Source: Faecalibacterium prausnitzii
GTDB lineage: Bacteria; Bacillota; Clostridia; Oscillospirales; Ruminococcaceae
NCBI GenBank assembly: GCA_004558805.1
Contig: SFDE01000006.1
Location: forward strand, 114,515-178,514
DNA length: 64,000 bases
Direction: 5' to 3'
In this document: positions 33,657 to 43,226 of the stretch, one piece after another
Layout: every line of letters begins with the position of its first letter
Numbering within the stretch: the first letter of the stretch is position 1
The notes under the pieces: model-generated
The model's database searches: none
Seen by the model: only the letters and a program-made list of their open reading frames with translations
What the model was told of the DNA's origin: nothing
Made by a program: the position numbers and the translations under genes

Positions 33657-33830
33657 CTATAAAGATCCCGCCCGGTCGTCTGCGGTCAATCAAACCTACC
33701 CTTGCGGACAGGTGGGTGCCCTGTCGCCGGAATCACGCTTCCTCATCGAGCCTCCATGGTCGACCCATGGCGGGGAGGTCTGCAATCCACCGGAGAACTC
33801 CGGGCTCCCGTTGAATGATTAGTAGGATCA
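33657..33830 (-). ncRNA. ssrS: Probable 6S RNA
   Basis: About 170 nt between DUF1292 and the thioredoxin-like gene. On the - strand the ends can pair (GATCC/GGATC; GCCCGG/CCGGGC). A central region carries GGATTGCAGACC on one side and GCGACAGGGCACCCACCT on the other. The latter is followed by the small ACCT...AGGT hairpin seen in the 3' strand of the 6S bubble. An apical CCATGG-GTCGA-CCATGG hairpin lies between. 6S RNA mimics an open promoter and sequesters the sigma-A holoenzyme in stationary phase. A TATGAT box (33827-33832) could start it. Ends are approximate, and the call rests on reading rather than a covariance search. Confidence 0.65.
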
Positions 33831-33888
33831 TATAAACCGCAACAAATCGAGTCGGGCAGGAAGTTCAGCTTCTTGCCGTGGGGGTAGT

Positions 33889-34203
33889 TTACTCGATGTC
33901 GTATTCGTCGCTGAGGCGCTTTTCAAAGAGCTTGCTGACTTCCAGCAGGGTCTCGTCATCTTCCACGACATCCAGGAATTCGCCTTCGTCGTCCTCGCCA
34001 ACGCTGAGGATCACCAGCTGAGCGTCCTCGTTGATATCCTCTTCGTTCTCGGCGTACTCGACCACTGCCAGGTAATGCACACCCTTGTAGTCCAGCGCAT
34101 CGATCACTTCAAACGTGACCTCGTTGCCATCCTCATCCTGAAGGGTCATCAGGTCCGGCTGATACTCCTCTTCGGTATTCGGGTTCTTGATTTCGTCAGA
34201 CAT
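33889..34203 (-). CDS. DUF1292 acidic protein (YrzB-like)
   Basis: 104-residue, strongly acidic cytosolic protein of the DUF1292 family. It has the usual MTLQDEDGNEVTFEVID core, a FLDVVEDDE strand and a DE-rich C-terminus. The family is common in Firmicutes beside ruvX/yrzL genes, and here ruvX is 1 kb away on the same strand, separated by an inserted lipoprotein gene. Function is unknown. AGGAGA precedes the ATG. Confidence 0.9.
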   Translation of the reverse strand: MSDEIKNPNTEEEYQPDLMTLQDEDGNEVTFEVIDALDYKGVHYLAVVEYAENEEDINEDAQLVILSVGEDDEGEFLDVVEDDETLLEVSKLFEKRLSDEYDIE

Positions 34204-34286
34204 AAGATCCGTTCTCCTGTTATATCCAGTAATGAGTGCACAGCAGTTCTGTGGGCGGCTTTGTGGTGTCCGCCTTGCCTGCCTAT

Positions 34287-34315
34287 AGTGTAGCGTTTTT
34301 TTGCCTCCTCGTCAA
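34287..34315 (-). promoter_or_regulatory. Sigma-A promoter of the DUF1292 gene
   Basis: On the - strand, TTGACG (34310-34315), 17 bp, TACACT (34287-34292), about 85 bp before the start codon. It may also supply precursor transcript to the downstream 6S RNA. Confidence 0.75.
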
Positions 34316-34384
34316 GATGCTTTTTCGCACAGAAATCCGGCAGGAAATTTTCATCCGATTTTCCTCGCACTGGAGCCCAAAATG

Positions 34385-34393
34385 TGATATACT
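34385..34393 (+). promoter_or_regulatory. Extended -10 promoter of the cyclophilin lipoprotein gene
   Basis: TGA followed by TATACT (34388-34393) with a poor -35, about 70 bp before the gene. Confidence 0.5.
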
Positions 34394-34461
34394 ATCCTCT
34401 GTATCCTCTGTGCATGGCGCATGGTGCGGTTGTTATAGAGTATGAAGAGGGGGCAAAGACG

Positions 34462-35184
34462 ATGCACAAAAAACAGTTTGCGGCACTGATGCTTGCCGCA
34501 GTCCTGCTGCTTGCCGGCTGCAGCTTTGGCGGCAGCAGCGGCAGCACCGCCGTAAAGATCGACCGTCCGGCGGTGGAGTCGGCGGAACTGCAGTTCACCC
34601 ACCCGGCAGCGGGAGACACGGTGGCGGTGTTCGACACCTCCGCCGGGGTGTTCAAGGCGGTGCTTTTCCCGCAGCAGGCACCGCAGGCATACGATAACTT
34701 TGTGGGTCTGGTGCAGCAGGGCTGGTACAACGGTCTCACGGTGACCCGGGTGGAAAAGGACTTTGTGGTGGGAGCCGGGCAGGGTGCCGACGGCAAAGGC
34801 ACCACCATCTGGAAGGACGGGGCACGGTACCCGGTGGAGGCCACCGACCAGCTCCACCACTATTCCGGGGCGCTGTGCATGGGCACCGACGGTTCCGGAG
34901 ACTGCGCCAGCGTCTTTTATGTGGTGCAGACCCTGCCGGGAGACCAGTCGGTGACCCAGGAGCTGGTGGACGGCATGAACGCCGCCGGCTACCGCCCGGA
35001 GGTGGTCAGTGCCTACCAGACCGCCGGAGGCGCACCCTATCTGGACTACACCGACACGGTGCTGGGGCAGGTGTACGAGGGCATGGAGGTGGTGGACGCC
35101 ATGGGGCAGAGCCCCGTGGACGAAAGCCAGTGCCCCACCCAGACCATCACCATCAACTCGGTGACCATCGAGACCTATCAGTAA
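34462..35184 (+). CDS. Cyclophilin-type peptidyl-prolyl isomerase lipoprotein
   Basis: 240-residue exported lipoprotein. The signal peptide has the lipobox LLAGC with Cys20 as the lipidated residue, followed by a Gly/Ser linker. Residues about 50-235 form a cyclophilin-like domain: DTSAGVFKAVLFPQQAPQAYDNFVGLV, then YNGLTVTRV, LCMGTDGSGDCASVFYVVQ and a late VLGQVYEGMEVVD. Some active-site residues of classical cyclophilins are altered, so activity may be weak. The ATG at 34462 follows GAGGGGG. It probably helps fold exported proteins. It lies between DUF1292 and ruvX in the opposite direction to both. Confidence 0.9.
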   Translation: MHKKQFAALMLAAVLLLAGCSFGGSSGSTAVKIDRPAVESAELQFTHPAAGDTVAVFDTSAGVFKAVLFPQQAPQAYDNFVGLVQQGWYNGLTVTRVEKDFVVGAGQGADGKGTTIWKDGARYPVEATDQLHHYSGALCMGTDGSGDCASVFYVVQTLPGDQSVTQELVDGMNAAGYRPEVVSAYQTAGGAPYLDYTDTVLGQVYEGMEVVDAMGQSPVDESQCPTQTITINSVTIETYQ

Positions 35185-35185
35185 C

Positions 35186-35215
35186 AAAAAAAGGACGCCG
35201 GAAGGCGTCCTTTTT
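35186..35215. terminator. Bidirectional terminator between the lipoprotein gene and ruvX
   Basis: A-run, GGACGCC-GGAA-GGCGTCC, T-run: a symmetrical terminator serving both convergent genes. Confidence 0.92.
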
Positions 35216-35216
35216 C

Positions 35217-35648
35217 TTATATCTCCCCCGGGTGCTCCCGGCGCCATGCAAGGTAGTCGTCCAGGATCACGGTGGCGCTCACCGAGTCCAGGATCGCCTT
35301 GCGTTTGCTGCCAAAGGTGCCGCTTTCGTCCAGAAGGTCGGCGGCGGCACAGGTGGTCTGGCGCTCGTCCCACATGCGCACCGGCAGCCCGCTCCACAGC
35401 TCCACGGTCTTTGCAAGCTTGCGGCTCTTGGCGGCACGTTCCCCTTCGGTGCCGTCCATGTTCAGGGGCAGACCGATGACGATGAGCTCTGCCTGAATAT
35501 CGGCGGCAACGGCGCAGATCTGGGAGGCGACCTTGTTCCGTGCCTTCACGGTGATCTGGGGGGTGATGGGGGTGGTAAGGAACTCGGTGCGGTCGCAGGT
35601 GGCAAGACCGGTGCGGCTGTCTCCGTAGTCCACGGCTAGGATCTTCAT
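35217..35648 (-). CDS. ruvX: RuvX/YqgF Holliday junction resolvase-like nuclease
   Basis: 143-residue RNase H-fold protein of the YqgF/RuvX family, implicated in pre-16S rRNA processing and Holliday junction handling. The N-terminal Asp motif LAVDYGDSRTG, the LIVIGLPLNMDG glycine loop, the WDERQTT acidic motif and the C-terminal LDSVSATVILDDYL are all present. AGGAAGGGG precedes the ATG. Confidence 0.93.
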   Translation of the reverse strand: MKILAVDYGDSRTGLATCDRTEFLTTPITPQITVKARNKVASQICAVAADIQAELIVIGLPLNMDGTEGERAAKSRKLAKTVELWSGLPVRMWDERQTTCAAADLLDESGTFGSKRKAILDSVSATVILDDYLAWRREHPGEI

Positions 35649-35788
35649 AAAAATTCCCCTTCCTGCTGGGCAGAATGTTTTTGTTCAGTGTACCACAGCC
35701 CGGCGTCCATTGCAAAGAAAACAGGTGGTGCAGCCGCCGGTTTCGTGCTACAATACAGGAAAGACCACAGATACAAGGGGGAAAAACC

Positions 35789-38700
35789 ATGCTCAAACTG
35801 GTCCTTGGAGGGTCCGGCAGCGGCAAGACCAGTCTGCTGTACGCCCGGATCCGGGCACGTGCGCAGGCGGGGCTGCCCAGCATCCTGCTGGTGCCGGAAC
35901 AGTTCACTTCCAGCACCGAGGCACGCATCTACCGGGAGCTGGGAGAGAAGCTGTCTGCCATGGTGGACAGCTATTCCTTTACCAGCTTAGGGGAACATAT
36001 CCTTTCCGCCGAGGGCGGCGCAGCGGTGCAGACCCTGGGGGACGCAGCACGGGCGGTGCTGGTGCGCCGGGCGCTGGAGGAGCTGCAGGACAACATCCAC
36101 TACTACTACCGCCACCGCCGCAGCGCTGCTTTCTGTCAGATGGCGGCACAGACCATCGACGAGCTGAAGAGCGCCGGGCTTTCCGGCGCACAGCTCCACC
36201 GCCTTGCCCGGGACTGCGGCACCGCCAGCAGCAAGCTGGAGGAGCTGGCACTGATCTTTGAGGGCTACGAGACCCTGCTTGCCGCCACCGGCATGGACCC
36301 GGCGGACCGGCTGGAGCTGGCGGCAGACCGGCTGGAAGCCGCCGCAGCCCGGGGACAGCTGCCGGAGTTTCTGCAGGGGCGGGAGGTGTTCATCGACGAG
36401 TTCGACACCTTCAACGCCCCCAAAAAGCGGCTCATGGGGGTCATGCTGGGGGCGCTGCCCACGGTGACCGTGGCGCTGTGCGACGACGGCGCACCGCTGG
36501 ACCCGGAGGATGTGGGGCTGTTTACCGGCGCAAAGCAGGTGGCGGCACAGTTGCGGCAGCTGGCACGGAAAAACGGGGCAAAGGTGGCAGCGCCGGAGTT
36601 GCTGCGCCGGGACCTGCGCCACGCCCACGCCCCGGGGCTGGCAGCGGTGACCCGGCTGCTGGAGACCGGGCAGTGTGACCCGGTGCCGGCACCGGAGATC
36701 CGTCTGCTGGCGGCAGAGAACCGGCAGCAGGAGGCACGGTATGCCGCTGCGACGATCCGCCGTCTCATGAAACACGGGGTGCCGTGCAGCAGGATCGCCG
36801 TGGTCTGCCGGGACATGGAGCGGTACCGCTCTGCCGTGCGGTACGAGTTCCGGATGGCAGAGATCCCCCTGTACTGCGACGAGCCCACCACCCCGGAATT
36901 CAGCGCTCCTGCCGCCGCCGTCCGTGCCCTGCTGGCATTGCTGCGGGGAGCGGACATGACCGAGAACCTTACCACCCTTGCCAAGACCGGGCTGTGCAGC
37001 CTGACGGAACAGCAGGTCTGCGCACTGGAAAACTACGCCTACACCTGGTCCCCCAACGCCGGGGCATGGCACGCCGCCTTTGAAAAAAGCCCCCGGGGCT
37101 TTGGCAGTCAGGAGCTGACGGAGGAGGACCTGCAGGACCTGTCCATGGCGGAGCAGGCACGGCAGATGCTGGTGGAGGCGGTGGAGACCCTCCGCAGCCG
37201 GGTAAAGGGCGCAAACGGCGAACAGATCAGCCGGGCGCTGTATTTCTGCCTGAAGGAGCTGGGTGCTCCGGAACAGCAGGCGGCGCTGGTGGAGAGCATC
37301 CGTGCCGCCCGGGGAATCCCGGCAGGGGAGGAAGCCGCCCGGGAGTGGAACGTGGTGATGGAACTGCTGGACCAGATGGCAGTGCTGCTGGGGCAGCAGA
37401 GTGTCACGGCGGCGGAGTACGAGGACCTGTTCGGGCTGCTGCTGCGGTCCTGCGATCTGGGACACATCCCCCAGACGCTGGATGCGGTGGTCCTTGCCAG
37501 TGCCGGCAAGATGCGGCTGGACGCCCCGGACTACGTGCTGGTGCTGGGGCTGTCGGAGGGAGAATTCCCCGCCGCACCCGGGGAGATGGGGCTGCTGACC
37601 CACGCCGACCGGGACGCCCTGATGGCAAAGGAGATCCAGCTGCCGGACTGCTTTGAGAACCGGGTCATCCGGGAGCAGGTGTGCTTCTACAAGGCGCTTA
37701 CCGCCCCCGCAAAGGGGCTGTGGCTCAGCTATCCCAAAGGGGAGGGGCAGACCCTGTGTGCGGCGCTGGAGCCGGTGGTGGAGCTGCTGGACCCCGCCGC
37801 CCCGGCGCTGGAGCTGGAGGACCTTGCCGCCACCCCCGCCGGGGCACTGGATGCTCTGGGAGGAGGCTGGGTCCTGACGGAGGAGCAGCGTGCCAGCCTT
37901 GTGCAGGCGCTGCAGCAGCCCGACGGCAGCATCCCCCGGGAGCTGGAACTGTTCCATCGCATGAAGGAAAACCCGCCCCGGCAGGTGCAGGACCTGCCGG
38001 CACTGGAAACGGTGCTGGGCAGGCGGCTGCGGATCTCCCCCAGCCAGCTGGAAAAATATTATATCTGCCGCTACGGCTACTTTTTGCAATATGTGCTGGG
38101 GCTGAAGCCCCGGAAGCGGGCAGAGCTGTCCGCAGACCAGAGCGGCAACCTGATGCACTGGGTACTGCAGATGGCACTGGACCCCCACCCGGGGGCAGAC
38201 AACCCCTGCGGGGGGCTTGCCGCCCTCCTTGGGCTGGACGACGAGGGGGTGGCGGCGCTGGCGTCCCGGCTGGTGGAGGAGTACGCAAGGCGCTGCCTGC
38301 CGGAGAACACCGCCCGGTTCGCCTACCTGCTGTCCCGGCTCAAAAAGAGCATGACCGGGCTGCTGTGCTATCTGCGGGACGAACAAAACCAGTCCGCCTT
38401 CCACCCGGAGGCATGCGAGCTGCGGATCGGCGGCGGAGAAAACGGGGTGCCCGGGCAGCTGTACCGGCTGTCGGACGGGCGCACGGTGCAGCTCATCGGC
38501 TCGGTGGACCGGGCGGACCAGTGGGTGGAAGAGGACGGCACCCGGTGGGTCCGGGTGGTGGACTACAAGACCGGCACCAAAAAGCTGGACCTGCGGGAGG
38601 TGTACTGCGGGCTGGACTGCCAGATGCTGCTGTACCTGTTCAGCCTTACCCGGGACGCCAGCGGGCGTTTTACCGGGGCGGAGCCGGCGGGGGTGCTGTA

Positions 38701-39142
38701 TCTGATGGCGGACCCCGCCCCTCAGACCACCACCCGGGACCGGGCGTCCAAAGGCACCGAGTACAAGCTGGAAGGACTGGTGCGGGACCAGCAGAAGGTC
38801 TTTGACGCCATGGACGCCGGACAGACCGGACGATACCTGCCCTTTGGCTACCGCAACGGGGAGCCCAGCCCTTACCAGAAGGACCGGCGGGCGGATATCG
38901 CCAAGCTCAACCGGATCCAGCTCCATCTGGACGATCTGGTGACCCAGATGGGAGAGCAGCTCTACAGCGGACAGATCGCCGCCGAGCCGCTGGTGACCGG
39001 GCAGAAGAACCCCTGCACCTACTGCGATTACAGTTTTATCTGCTGCCACGAGACCGGCATAGGGGAGCGGGGGCTGGATGCCCCCCAAAAGCCCTTTGAG
39101 CCGGAACAGACCGACGAGGAAGAAAAGGAGGAACAGCCGTGA
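35789..39142 (+). CDS. addB: ATP-dependent helicase/nuclease subunit B (AddB)
   Basis: 1,117-residue subunit of the AddAB helicase-nuclease that resects double-strand breaks for RecA. It has an N-terminal Walker A GGSGSGKTS, a helicase-like region that in this family is largely inactive and helps recognise Chi, and a C-terminal RecB-type nuclease with VVDYKTGTKK. The Fe-S cluster cysteines appear as YYICRYGYF near residue 760 and the CTYCDYSFIC group near 1075-1084. The ATG at 35789 follows AAGGGGGA; the open frame before it is not used. Its end overlaps addA. Confidence 0.94.
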   Translation: MLKLVLGGSGSGKTSLLYARIRARAQAGLPSILLVPEQFTSSTEARIYRELGEKLSAMVDSYSFTSLGEHILSAEGGAAVQTLGDAARAVLVRRALEELQDNIHYYYRHRRSAAFCQMAAQTIDELKSAGLSGAQLHRLARDCGTASSKLEELALIFEGYETLLAATGMDPADRLELAADRLEAAAARGQLPEFLQGREVFIDEFDTFNAPKKRLMGVMLGALPTVTVALCDDGAPLDPEDVGLFTGAKQVAAQLRQLARKNGAKVAAPELLRRDLRHAHAPGLAAVTRLLETGQCDPVPAPEIRLLAAENRQQEARYAAATIRRLMKHGVPCSRIAVVCRDMERYRSAVRYEFRMAEIPLYCDEPTTPEFSAPAAAVRALLALLRGADMTENLTTLAKTGLCSLTEQQVCALENYAYTWSPNAGAWHAAFEKSPRGFGSQELTEEDLQDLSMAEQARQMLVEAVETLRSRVKGANGEQISRALYFCLKELGAPEQQAALVESIRAARGIPAGEEAAREWNVVMELLDQMAVLLGQQSVTAAEYEDLFGLLLRSCDLGHIPQTLDAVVLASAGKMRLDAPDYVLVLGLSEGEFPAAPGEMGLLTHADRDALMAKEIQLPDCFENRVIREQVCFYKALTAPAKGLWLSYPKGEGQTLCAALEPVVELLDPAAPALELEDLAATPAGALDALGGGWVLTEEQRASLVQALQQPDGSIPRELELFHRMKENPPRQVQDLPALETVLGRRLRISPSQLEKYYICRYGYFLQYVLGLKPRKRAELSADQSGNLMHWVLQMALDPHPGADNPCGGLAALLGLDDEGVAALASRLVEEYARRCLPENTARFAYLLSRLKKSMTGLLCYLRDEQNQSAFHPEACELRIGGGENGVPGQLYRLSDGRTVQLIGSVDRADQWVEEDGTRWVRVVDYKTGTKKLDLREVYCGLDCQMLLYLFSLTRDASGRFTGAEPAGVLYLMADPAPQTTTRDRASKGTEYKLEGLVRDQQKVFDAMDAGQTGRYLPFGYRNGEPSPYQKDRRADIAKLNRIQLHLDDLVTQMGEQLYSGQIAAEPLVTGQKNPCTYCDYSFICCHETGIGERGLDAPQKPFEPEQTDEEEKEEQP

Positions 39143-42100
39143 GCGGACCCAAGTGGACCCCGGCACAGAAGGCGGCGATCGAGGACCGGGGCGGTTCTCT
39201 GCTGGTGAGCGCTGCCGCCGGCAGCGGCAAGACCGCCGTGCTGACCCAGCGGGCGGTGCAGCTCATCACCGACCCGGAGCACCCGGTGGATGCAGACCGG
39301 CTGCTCATCGTCACCTTTACCAACGCAGCGGCGGCAGAGCTCCGTGCCCGCATCGGGCAGGCGCTGCTGCAGCTCAGCAGCCAGCAGCCCGGCAACACCT
39401 CCCTGCGCCGTCAGCGGATGCTGCTGCAGCGTGCTCCCATCTGCACCATCGACGCCTTTTGTCTGGATCTGCTCCACAAGCATTTTCAGGCACTGGACAT
39501 CCCCCCGGACTTTGCCCCGGCGGACCCCGGCACCGTGGAGGTGCTCCGTGCCGCCGCCGTGGCAGAGACCATGGAAAACGCCTGCCGGGACCCGGATTTC
39601 TGCGCCTTTGCAGACCTGTACGGCAAGGGGCGCACCGACAAACCGGCAGAAAAGACCCTGCTGCACCTGTATGATTTTCTCCGTGCCATGCCGGACTATG
39701 ACCGGAAGCTGGAGGAGTTCCTGGAGCCGTGGCAGAGGGAAAACGGCTTTGCTTCCACCTGCTGGCATCACCTGCTTCTGGAACAGGCGGCACAGTGCGC
39801 CGGTGCGGCACGGGAGCTGCTGGGAGCAGCAATGACCGACTGCGAGGCGGACTTTGTGCAGGAACTGGACAAGGTGCAGGAGAAAAAGACCGCCGCCGCC
39901 CAGAAAAAGGTGCTGGACGCCGTGTCGGAAAAGTACGATGACGTGCAGGGCAGGCTCAAGCGGTCGGCAGCCCTGTTGGAAGAGGTGGAGCGGCTGGCAA
40001 AGGCGGGGCAGTGGACCCCCCTCTACGACCGGCTCACCCCCTTTGTGCTGGGCATGGAGGAGACCCCGGGGCTCAAGGGCATGAAGCGGCGGCTGAGCGG
40101 AGACCACAAGACTGCCATCCGCACCCGTGCCGATGCGGCAACGGACCTTTTTGAACAGATCACCGCCCTCATCTGCTGCAGCGAGGCGGAGGCAGAGCAG
40201 GACCGGCAGGCAGCGCTGCCCCGGCTCCGTGCCCTGTTTGCCGCCGTCCGGGACTTTGACGCCCGGTTCGCCGCCAAGAAAAGGGAGCGGAAGGTGCTGG
40301 AGTTCAGCGACTTTGAGCACATGGCACTGCGACTGCTGCGGGACGAAAAAGGAAACCCCACCCCCCTGTGCCAGAACATCCGCAGCAACTACGCCGCCGT
40401 CATGGTGGACGAATATCAGGACACCAACGCTTTGCAGGACGCCCTGTACCGCTGCCTTGCCTCCCCCGCAGGGGATGATCTGTTTCTGGTGGGAGACCTG
40501 AAGCAGAGCATCTACCGGTTCCGGCAGGCAGACCCCGGCATCTTCCGTGCCAAGCTGGAAAGCTGGAAGCCCCTGCCGGGGCAGCAGCCCCGTCCCCGCC
40601 TGCCGGAGGGGGTCGACGGCACCGACGCCCTGCTGGCGCTGGACGCCAACTTCCGCTCCGCTCCTCAGGTGGTAGCAGGCATCAACTTCCTCTTTGAGCA
40701 ACTCATGACCCCCCGGCTGGGCGATACGGTCTACGGCGAGGGGCAGCGGCTGGTGTGCGGCGCACCCGGAGAGTACGAGGGGGCGGTGGAGGTACAGTTC
40801 CTCCCGGACAACGACCCCAAGACCGATGCAGGCTGGATCGCCGACCGCATCAGGGAGCTGGTAAAGGCAGGCACCCCGGTGCGGGAGGGCAGCACCACCC
40901 GCCCGGTACAGTATGGGGACTGCTGCGTGCTGCTGGCGGCACGAGGGGAGTTTGCCACCTACGTGGAGGCACTTACCGAAAAGAATATCCCGGTGTATGC
41001 AGACACCCGGGAAAACCTGATGACCGCCCCCCACATCCGCCCTCTGATCTCTCTGCTGCGGGTCATCGACAACCCGGCGCAGGATATCCATCTGGCGGCG
41101 GCGATGCTGGGTCCGGTGTTCGGCTTCACCGACGACGATCTGGTGCGGCTCCGTGCCTACAGCAACGCCGTCCGGAAGGCACAGTCCCCGGACCGGAAGC
41201 CGGAGCGCATGAGCCTTTACGGGGCGGTGCTGCTGGCGGCAGAGGACGGGGACGAGGAGACCCCCTTTACCCGGAAGGTCCGGCAGTTCTACCGGCAGCT
41301 CACCGCCCTGCGGCAGCTGGCACGGAGCGTCCCGGCGGAGCAGCTCATGGAGGAGATCTTTGCCTCCACCGGCTACCTGTCGGCGCTGGGTGCAATGGAG
41401 AACGGGGCACACCGCCGGGAGGACGCCCGCCGGTTTGCCGCCTTCTGCGCCCAGTCCGGTGCAAACGGCATCTCCGCACTGGTCCGTGCCATTGATGCTG
41501 CAACAGCGGCAGGGTCCACCGGGCAGGACACTGCTCCCGGCGGGGCACGTCCCGGCTGCGTCACCATCATGACCATCCACCGGTCCAAGGGCTTGCAGTT
41601 CCCGGTGGTGTTCGTGGCAAACACCGGGCGGCGGTTCAATGAGACCGACCTGTACCAGCCGGTGCTGCTGCACCGGGAGTACGGGGCGGGACTGCGGCTC
41701 CGGGCAGAGGAGGGCGGCGACGCCTACAAGACCGCCGCCTACACCGCTCTGGCAATGGTCCACGGGCAGGAGCTGCGCAGCGAGCAGATGCGGCTTTTGT
41801 ATGTGGCACTGACCCGGGCGCAGGACCGGCTGATCCTTACGGTGCCGGTGAGCAACAGTCCCAGCGCCAGACCCTTTGGCAGGGCGGCGGCGTTTCTGGC
41901 GGCAGGAGCAGGGGAGACGCTGCACCGGCAGGGATCCTGCTTTGCGGACTGGCTGCGGGCGGCGCTGCTGGTGCACCCCGATGGCGGCGTGCTGCGCAAG
42001 CTGGCAGGGGAGCTGGAGCTGCCCTTTGTGCCCACCGACAGCCGCATGGACATCAAGGTGTGGGGCTACACCCCGCAGCTGACCTTTGAACTGGGGGACA

Positions 42101-42828
42101 CGGAGGAAGAACCCCCCGCCCCGGACCCGGAGCTGGTGCAGCGGCTGCGGCAGGGCTTTGCGTGGCAGTACCCCGGGGCGGCGCTGTCCGCCCTGCCGGC
42201 AAAGGTCAGCGTCACCGGCATCGTCCACGGCAGCCGCCCCGGCACCCTGGAGCGTCCGGCGTTCCTCTCCAAGGACGGGCTTACCGCCGCCGAGATGGGC
42301 ACCGCCCTCCACAGCTTTCTGGAGCACGCAGACTTTGCCGCCCTTGCAGCGGCGCAGGCACAGGGCAGGCTGGAAGAGGCGATCCGTGCCGAGCGGGACC
42401 GGCAGACCGCCGCAAAGCTCACCGCCCCGGAAGTGGCGGCAAAGCTGGACGTGACCCGCATCGCCCGGTTCGTGGACAGCGAGGCGTTCCGGCGGATCTG
42501 CAGCGCACAGCAGCTGCTGCGGGAGTACGCCTTTATCACGGCGCTGTCTGCCGCAGAGGTGACGGCGGCGCAGGGAGGCGACGGCACCGCCGCCCCGGAT
42601 GCCGAAGTGCTGGTGCAGGGCATCGCAGACCTTGTGCTGGTGTACCCGGACCATCTGGAGCTGCTGGACTACAAGACCGACCGCCGCAAGACTGAAGAGC
42701 AGCTGCGGCAGGACTACCATGCCCAGCTGGAACTCTACGCCCGTGCTCTGGACCGGCGGTTTACCCCCCGCAAGGTGACCTATAAGGCAATCTACTCCCT
42801 GGAATTGGGCAAGCTCATTGAGGTGTAA
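39139..42828 (+). CDS. addA: ATP-dependent helicase/nuclease subunit A (AddA)
   Basis: 1,229-residue UvrD-like 3'-5' helicase with a C-terminal RecB nuclease. Walker A SAAAGSGKT is at about 24-32, followed by VTFTNAAAAELRARIG (Ia), MVDEYQDTN (Walker B region), GDLKQSIYRFR, TIHRSKGLQFPVVFV (motif V) and YVALTRAQDRL (motif VI). The nuclease motif LLDYKTDRR lies near the C-terminus. The GTG start sits in the addB stop (GTGA), 7 bp after AAAGGAGG, indicating coupled 1:1 synthesis. Confidence 0.95.
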   Translation: MSGPKWTPAQKAAIEDRGGSLLVSAAAGSGKTAVLTQRAVQLITDPEHPVDADRLLIVTFTNAAAAELRARIGQALLQLSSQQPGNTSLRRQRMLLQRAPICTIDAFCLDLLHKHFQALDIPPDFAPADPGTVEVLRAAAVAETMENACRDPDFCAFADLYGKGRTDKPAEKTLLHLYDFLRAMPDYDRKLEEFLEPWQRENGFASTCWHHLLLEQAAQCAGAARELLGAAMTDCEADFVQELDKVQEKKTAAAQKKVLDAVSEKYDDVQGRLKRSAALLEEVERLAKAGQWTPLYDRLTPFVLGMEETPGLKGMKRRLSGDHKTAIRTRADAATDLFEQITALICCSEAEAEQDRQAALPRLRALFAAVRDFDARFAAKKRERKVLEFSDFEHMALRLLRDEKGNPTPLCQNIRSNYAAVMVDEYQDTNALQDALYRCLASPAGDDLFLVGDLKQSIYRFRQADPGIFRAKLESWKPLPGQQPRPRLPEGVDGTDALLALDANFRSAPQVVAGINFLFEQLMTPRLGDTVYGEGQRLVCGAPGEYEGAVEVQFLPDNDPKTDAGWIADRIRELVKAGTPVREGSTTRPVQYGDCCVLLAARGEFATYVEALTEKNIPVYADTRENLMTAPHIRPLISLLRVIDNPAQDIHLAAAMLGPVFGFTDDDLVRLRAYSNAVRKAQSPDRKPERMSLYGAVLLAAEDGDEETPFTRKVRQFYRQLTALRQLARSVPAEQLMEEIFASTGYLSALGAMENGAHRREDARRFAAFCAQSGANGISALVRAIDAATAAGSTGQDTAPGGARPGCVTIMTIHRSKGLQFPVVFVANTGRRFNETDLYQPVLLHREYGAGLRLRAEEGGDAYKTAAYTALAMVHGQELRSEQMRLLYVALTRAQDRLILTVPVSNSPSARPFGRAAAFLAAGAGETLHRQGSCFADWLRAALLVHPDGGVLRKLAGELELPFVPTDSRMDIKVWGYTPQLTFELGDTEEEPPAPDPELVQRLRQGFAWQYPGAALSALPAKVSVTGIVHGSRPGTLERPAFLSKDGLTAAEMGTALHSFLEHADFAALAAAQAQGRLEEAIRAERDRQTAAKLTAPEVAAKLDVTRIARFVDSEAFRRICSAQQLLREYAFITALSAAEVTAAQGGDGTAAPDAEVLVQGIADLVLVYPDHLELLDYKTDRRKTEEQLRQDYHAQLELYARALDRRFTPRKVTYKAIYSLELGKLIEV

Positions 42829-42960
42829 ACTCCTTCCGTCATCGCTGCGCAATGCCACCTCCCTCACTGAGGGAGGCTCTGGTATAGCCGAAAAGCTGAC
42901 CGCATTACCAAAGGCTCCCTCCTTGAGGGAGCTGGCGCACGAAGTGCGGCTGAAGGAGTT
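42829..42960. repeat. Dispersed palindromic intergenic element, copy 2 (divergent ends)
   Basis: About 132 bp starting at the addA stop. Ends are ACTCCTTCCGTCA and TGAAGGAGTT, with inner inverted repeats CCTCCCTCACTGAGGGAGG and GGCTCCCTCCTTGAGGGAGCTGG-like. It is the same architecture as the copy at 32441 but a different terminal sequence subtype. Confidence 0.72.
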
Positions 42961-42996
42961 GAGTCATAATTTTTCCGCAAAACGCATAAAAAGTCC

Positions 42997-43025
42997 TTGA
43001 CAGCCGCCGTAGGCTGTGATAGAAT
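42997..43025 (+). promoter_or_regulatory. Consensus sigma-A promoter of infC-rpmI-rplT
   Basis: A perfect TTGACA (42997-43002), 17 bp, TAGAAT (43020-43025). One of the best promoters in the window, as expected for ribosomal genes. Confidence 0.9.
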
Positions 43026-43032
43026 AGCCGGG

Positions 43033-43214
43033 TAAAGAAAGCAGCTACGGTCTACGCCGCGCTCGCCTTGTGGGAGGAGTCCCCGGGCTATACCAACTAC
43101 AGTCTGTTCTGTTGAGCGGACTGCGGATTTGAGTGAATTTTGCGCGGCTGTCCAGCGACTGGACGGCCGCGTTTTCTTATGCCAATAATTTTGCAACACT
43201 ATGGATATTTGTTT
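43033..43214 (+). promoter_or_regulatory. Attenuator leader of the infC operon (L20-leader type)
   Basis: A 195-nt leader separates the promoter from infC. It contains a GC-rich structured part (around 43050-43100), a CAGTC...GACTG hairpin (around 43100-43130) and then an intrinsic terminator 48 bp before the start. In low-GC Firmicutes L20 binds this leader and promotes termination. The architecture matches, but I cannot verify the Rfam consensus here. Confidence 0.65.
43143..43178 (+). terminator. Leader terminator (attenuator) upstream of infC
   Basis: CGCGGCTGTCCAG pairs with CTGGACGGCCGCG over 13 bp (one G-U) around a 3-base loop, followed by TTTTCTT. Confidence 0.9.
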
Positions 43215-43226
43215 GGAGGTGCATTC

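Noticed and set aside
39028..42867. Long - strand open frame opposite addA
   Set aside because: It shadows a gene with complete helicase and nuclease motifs.
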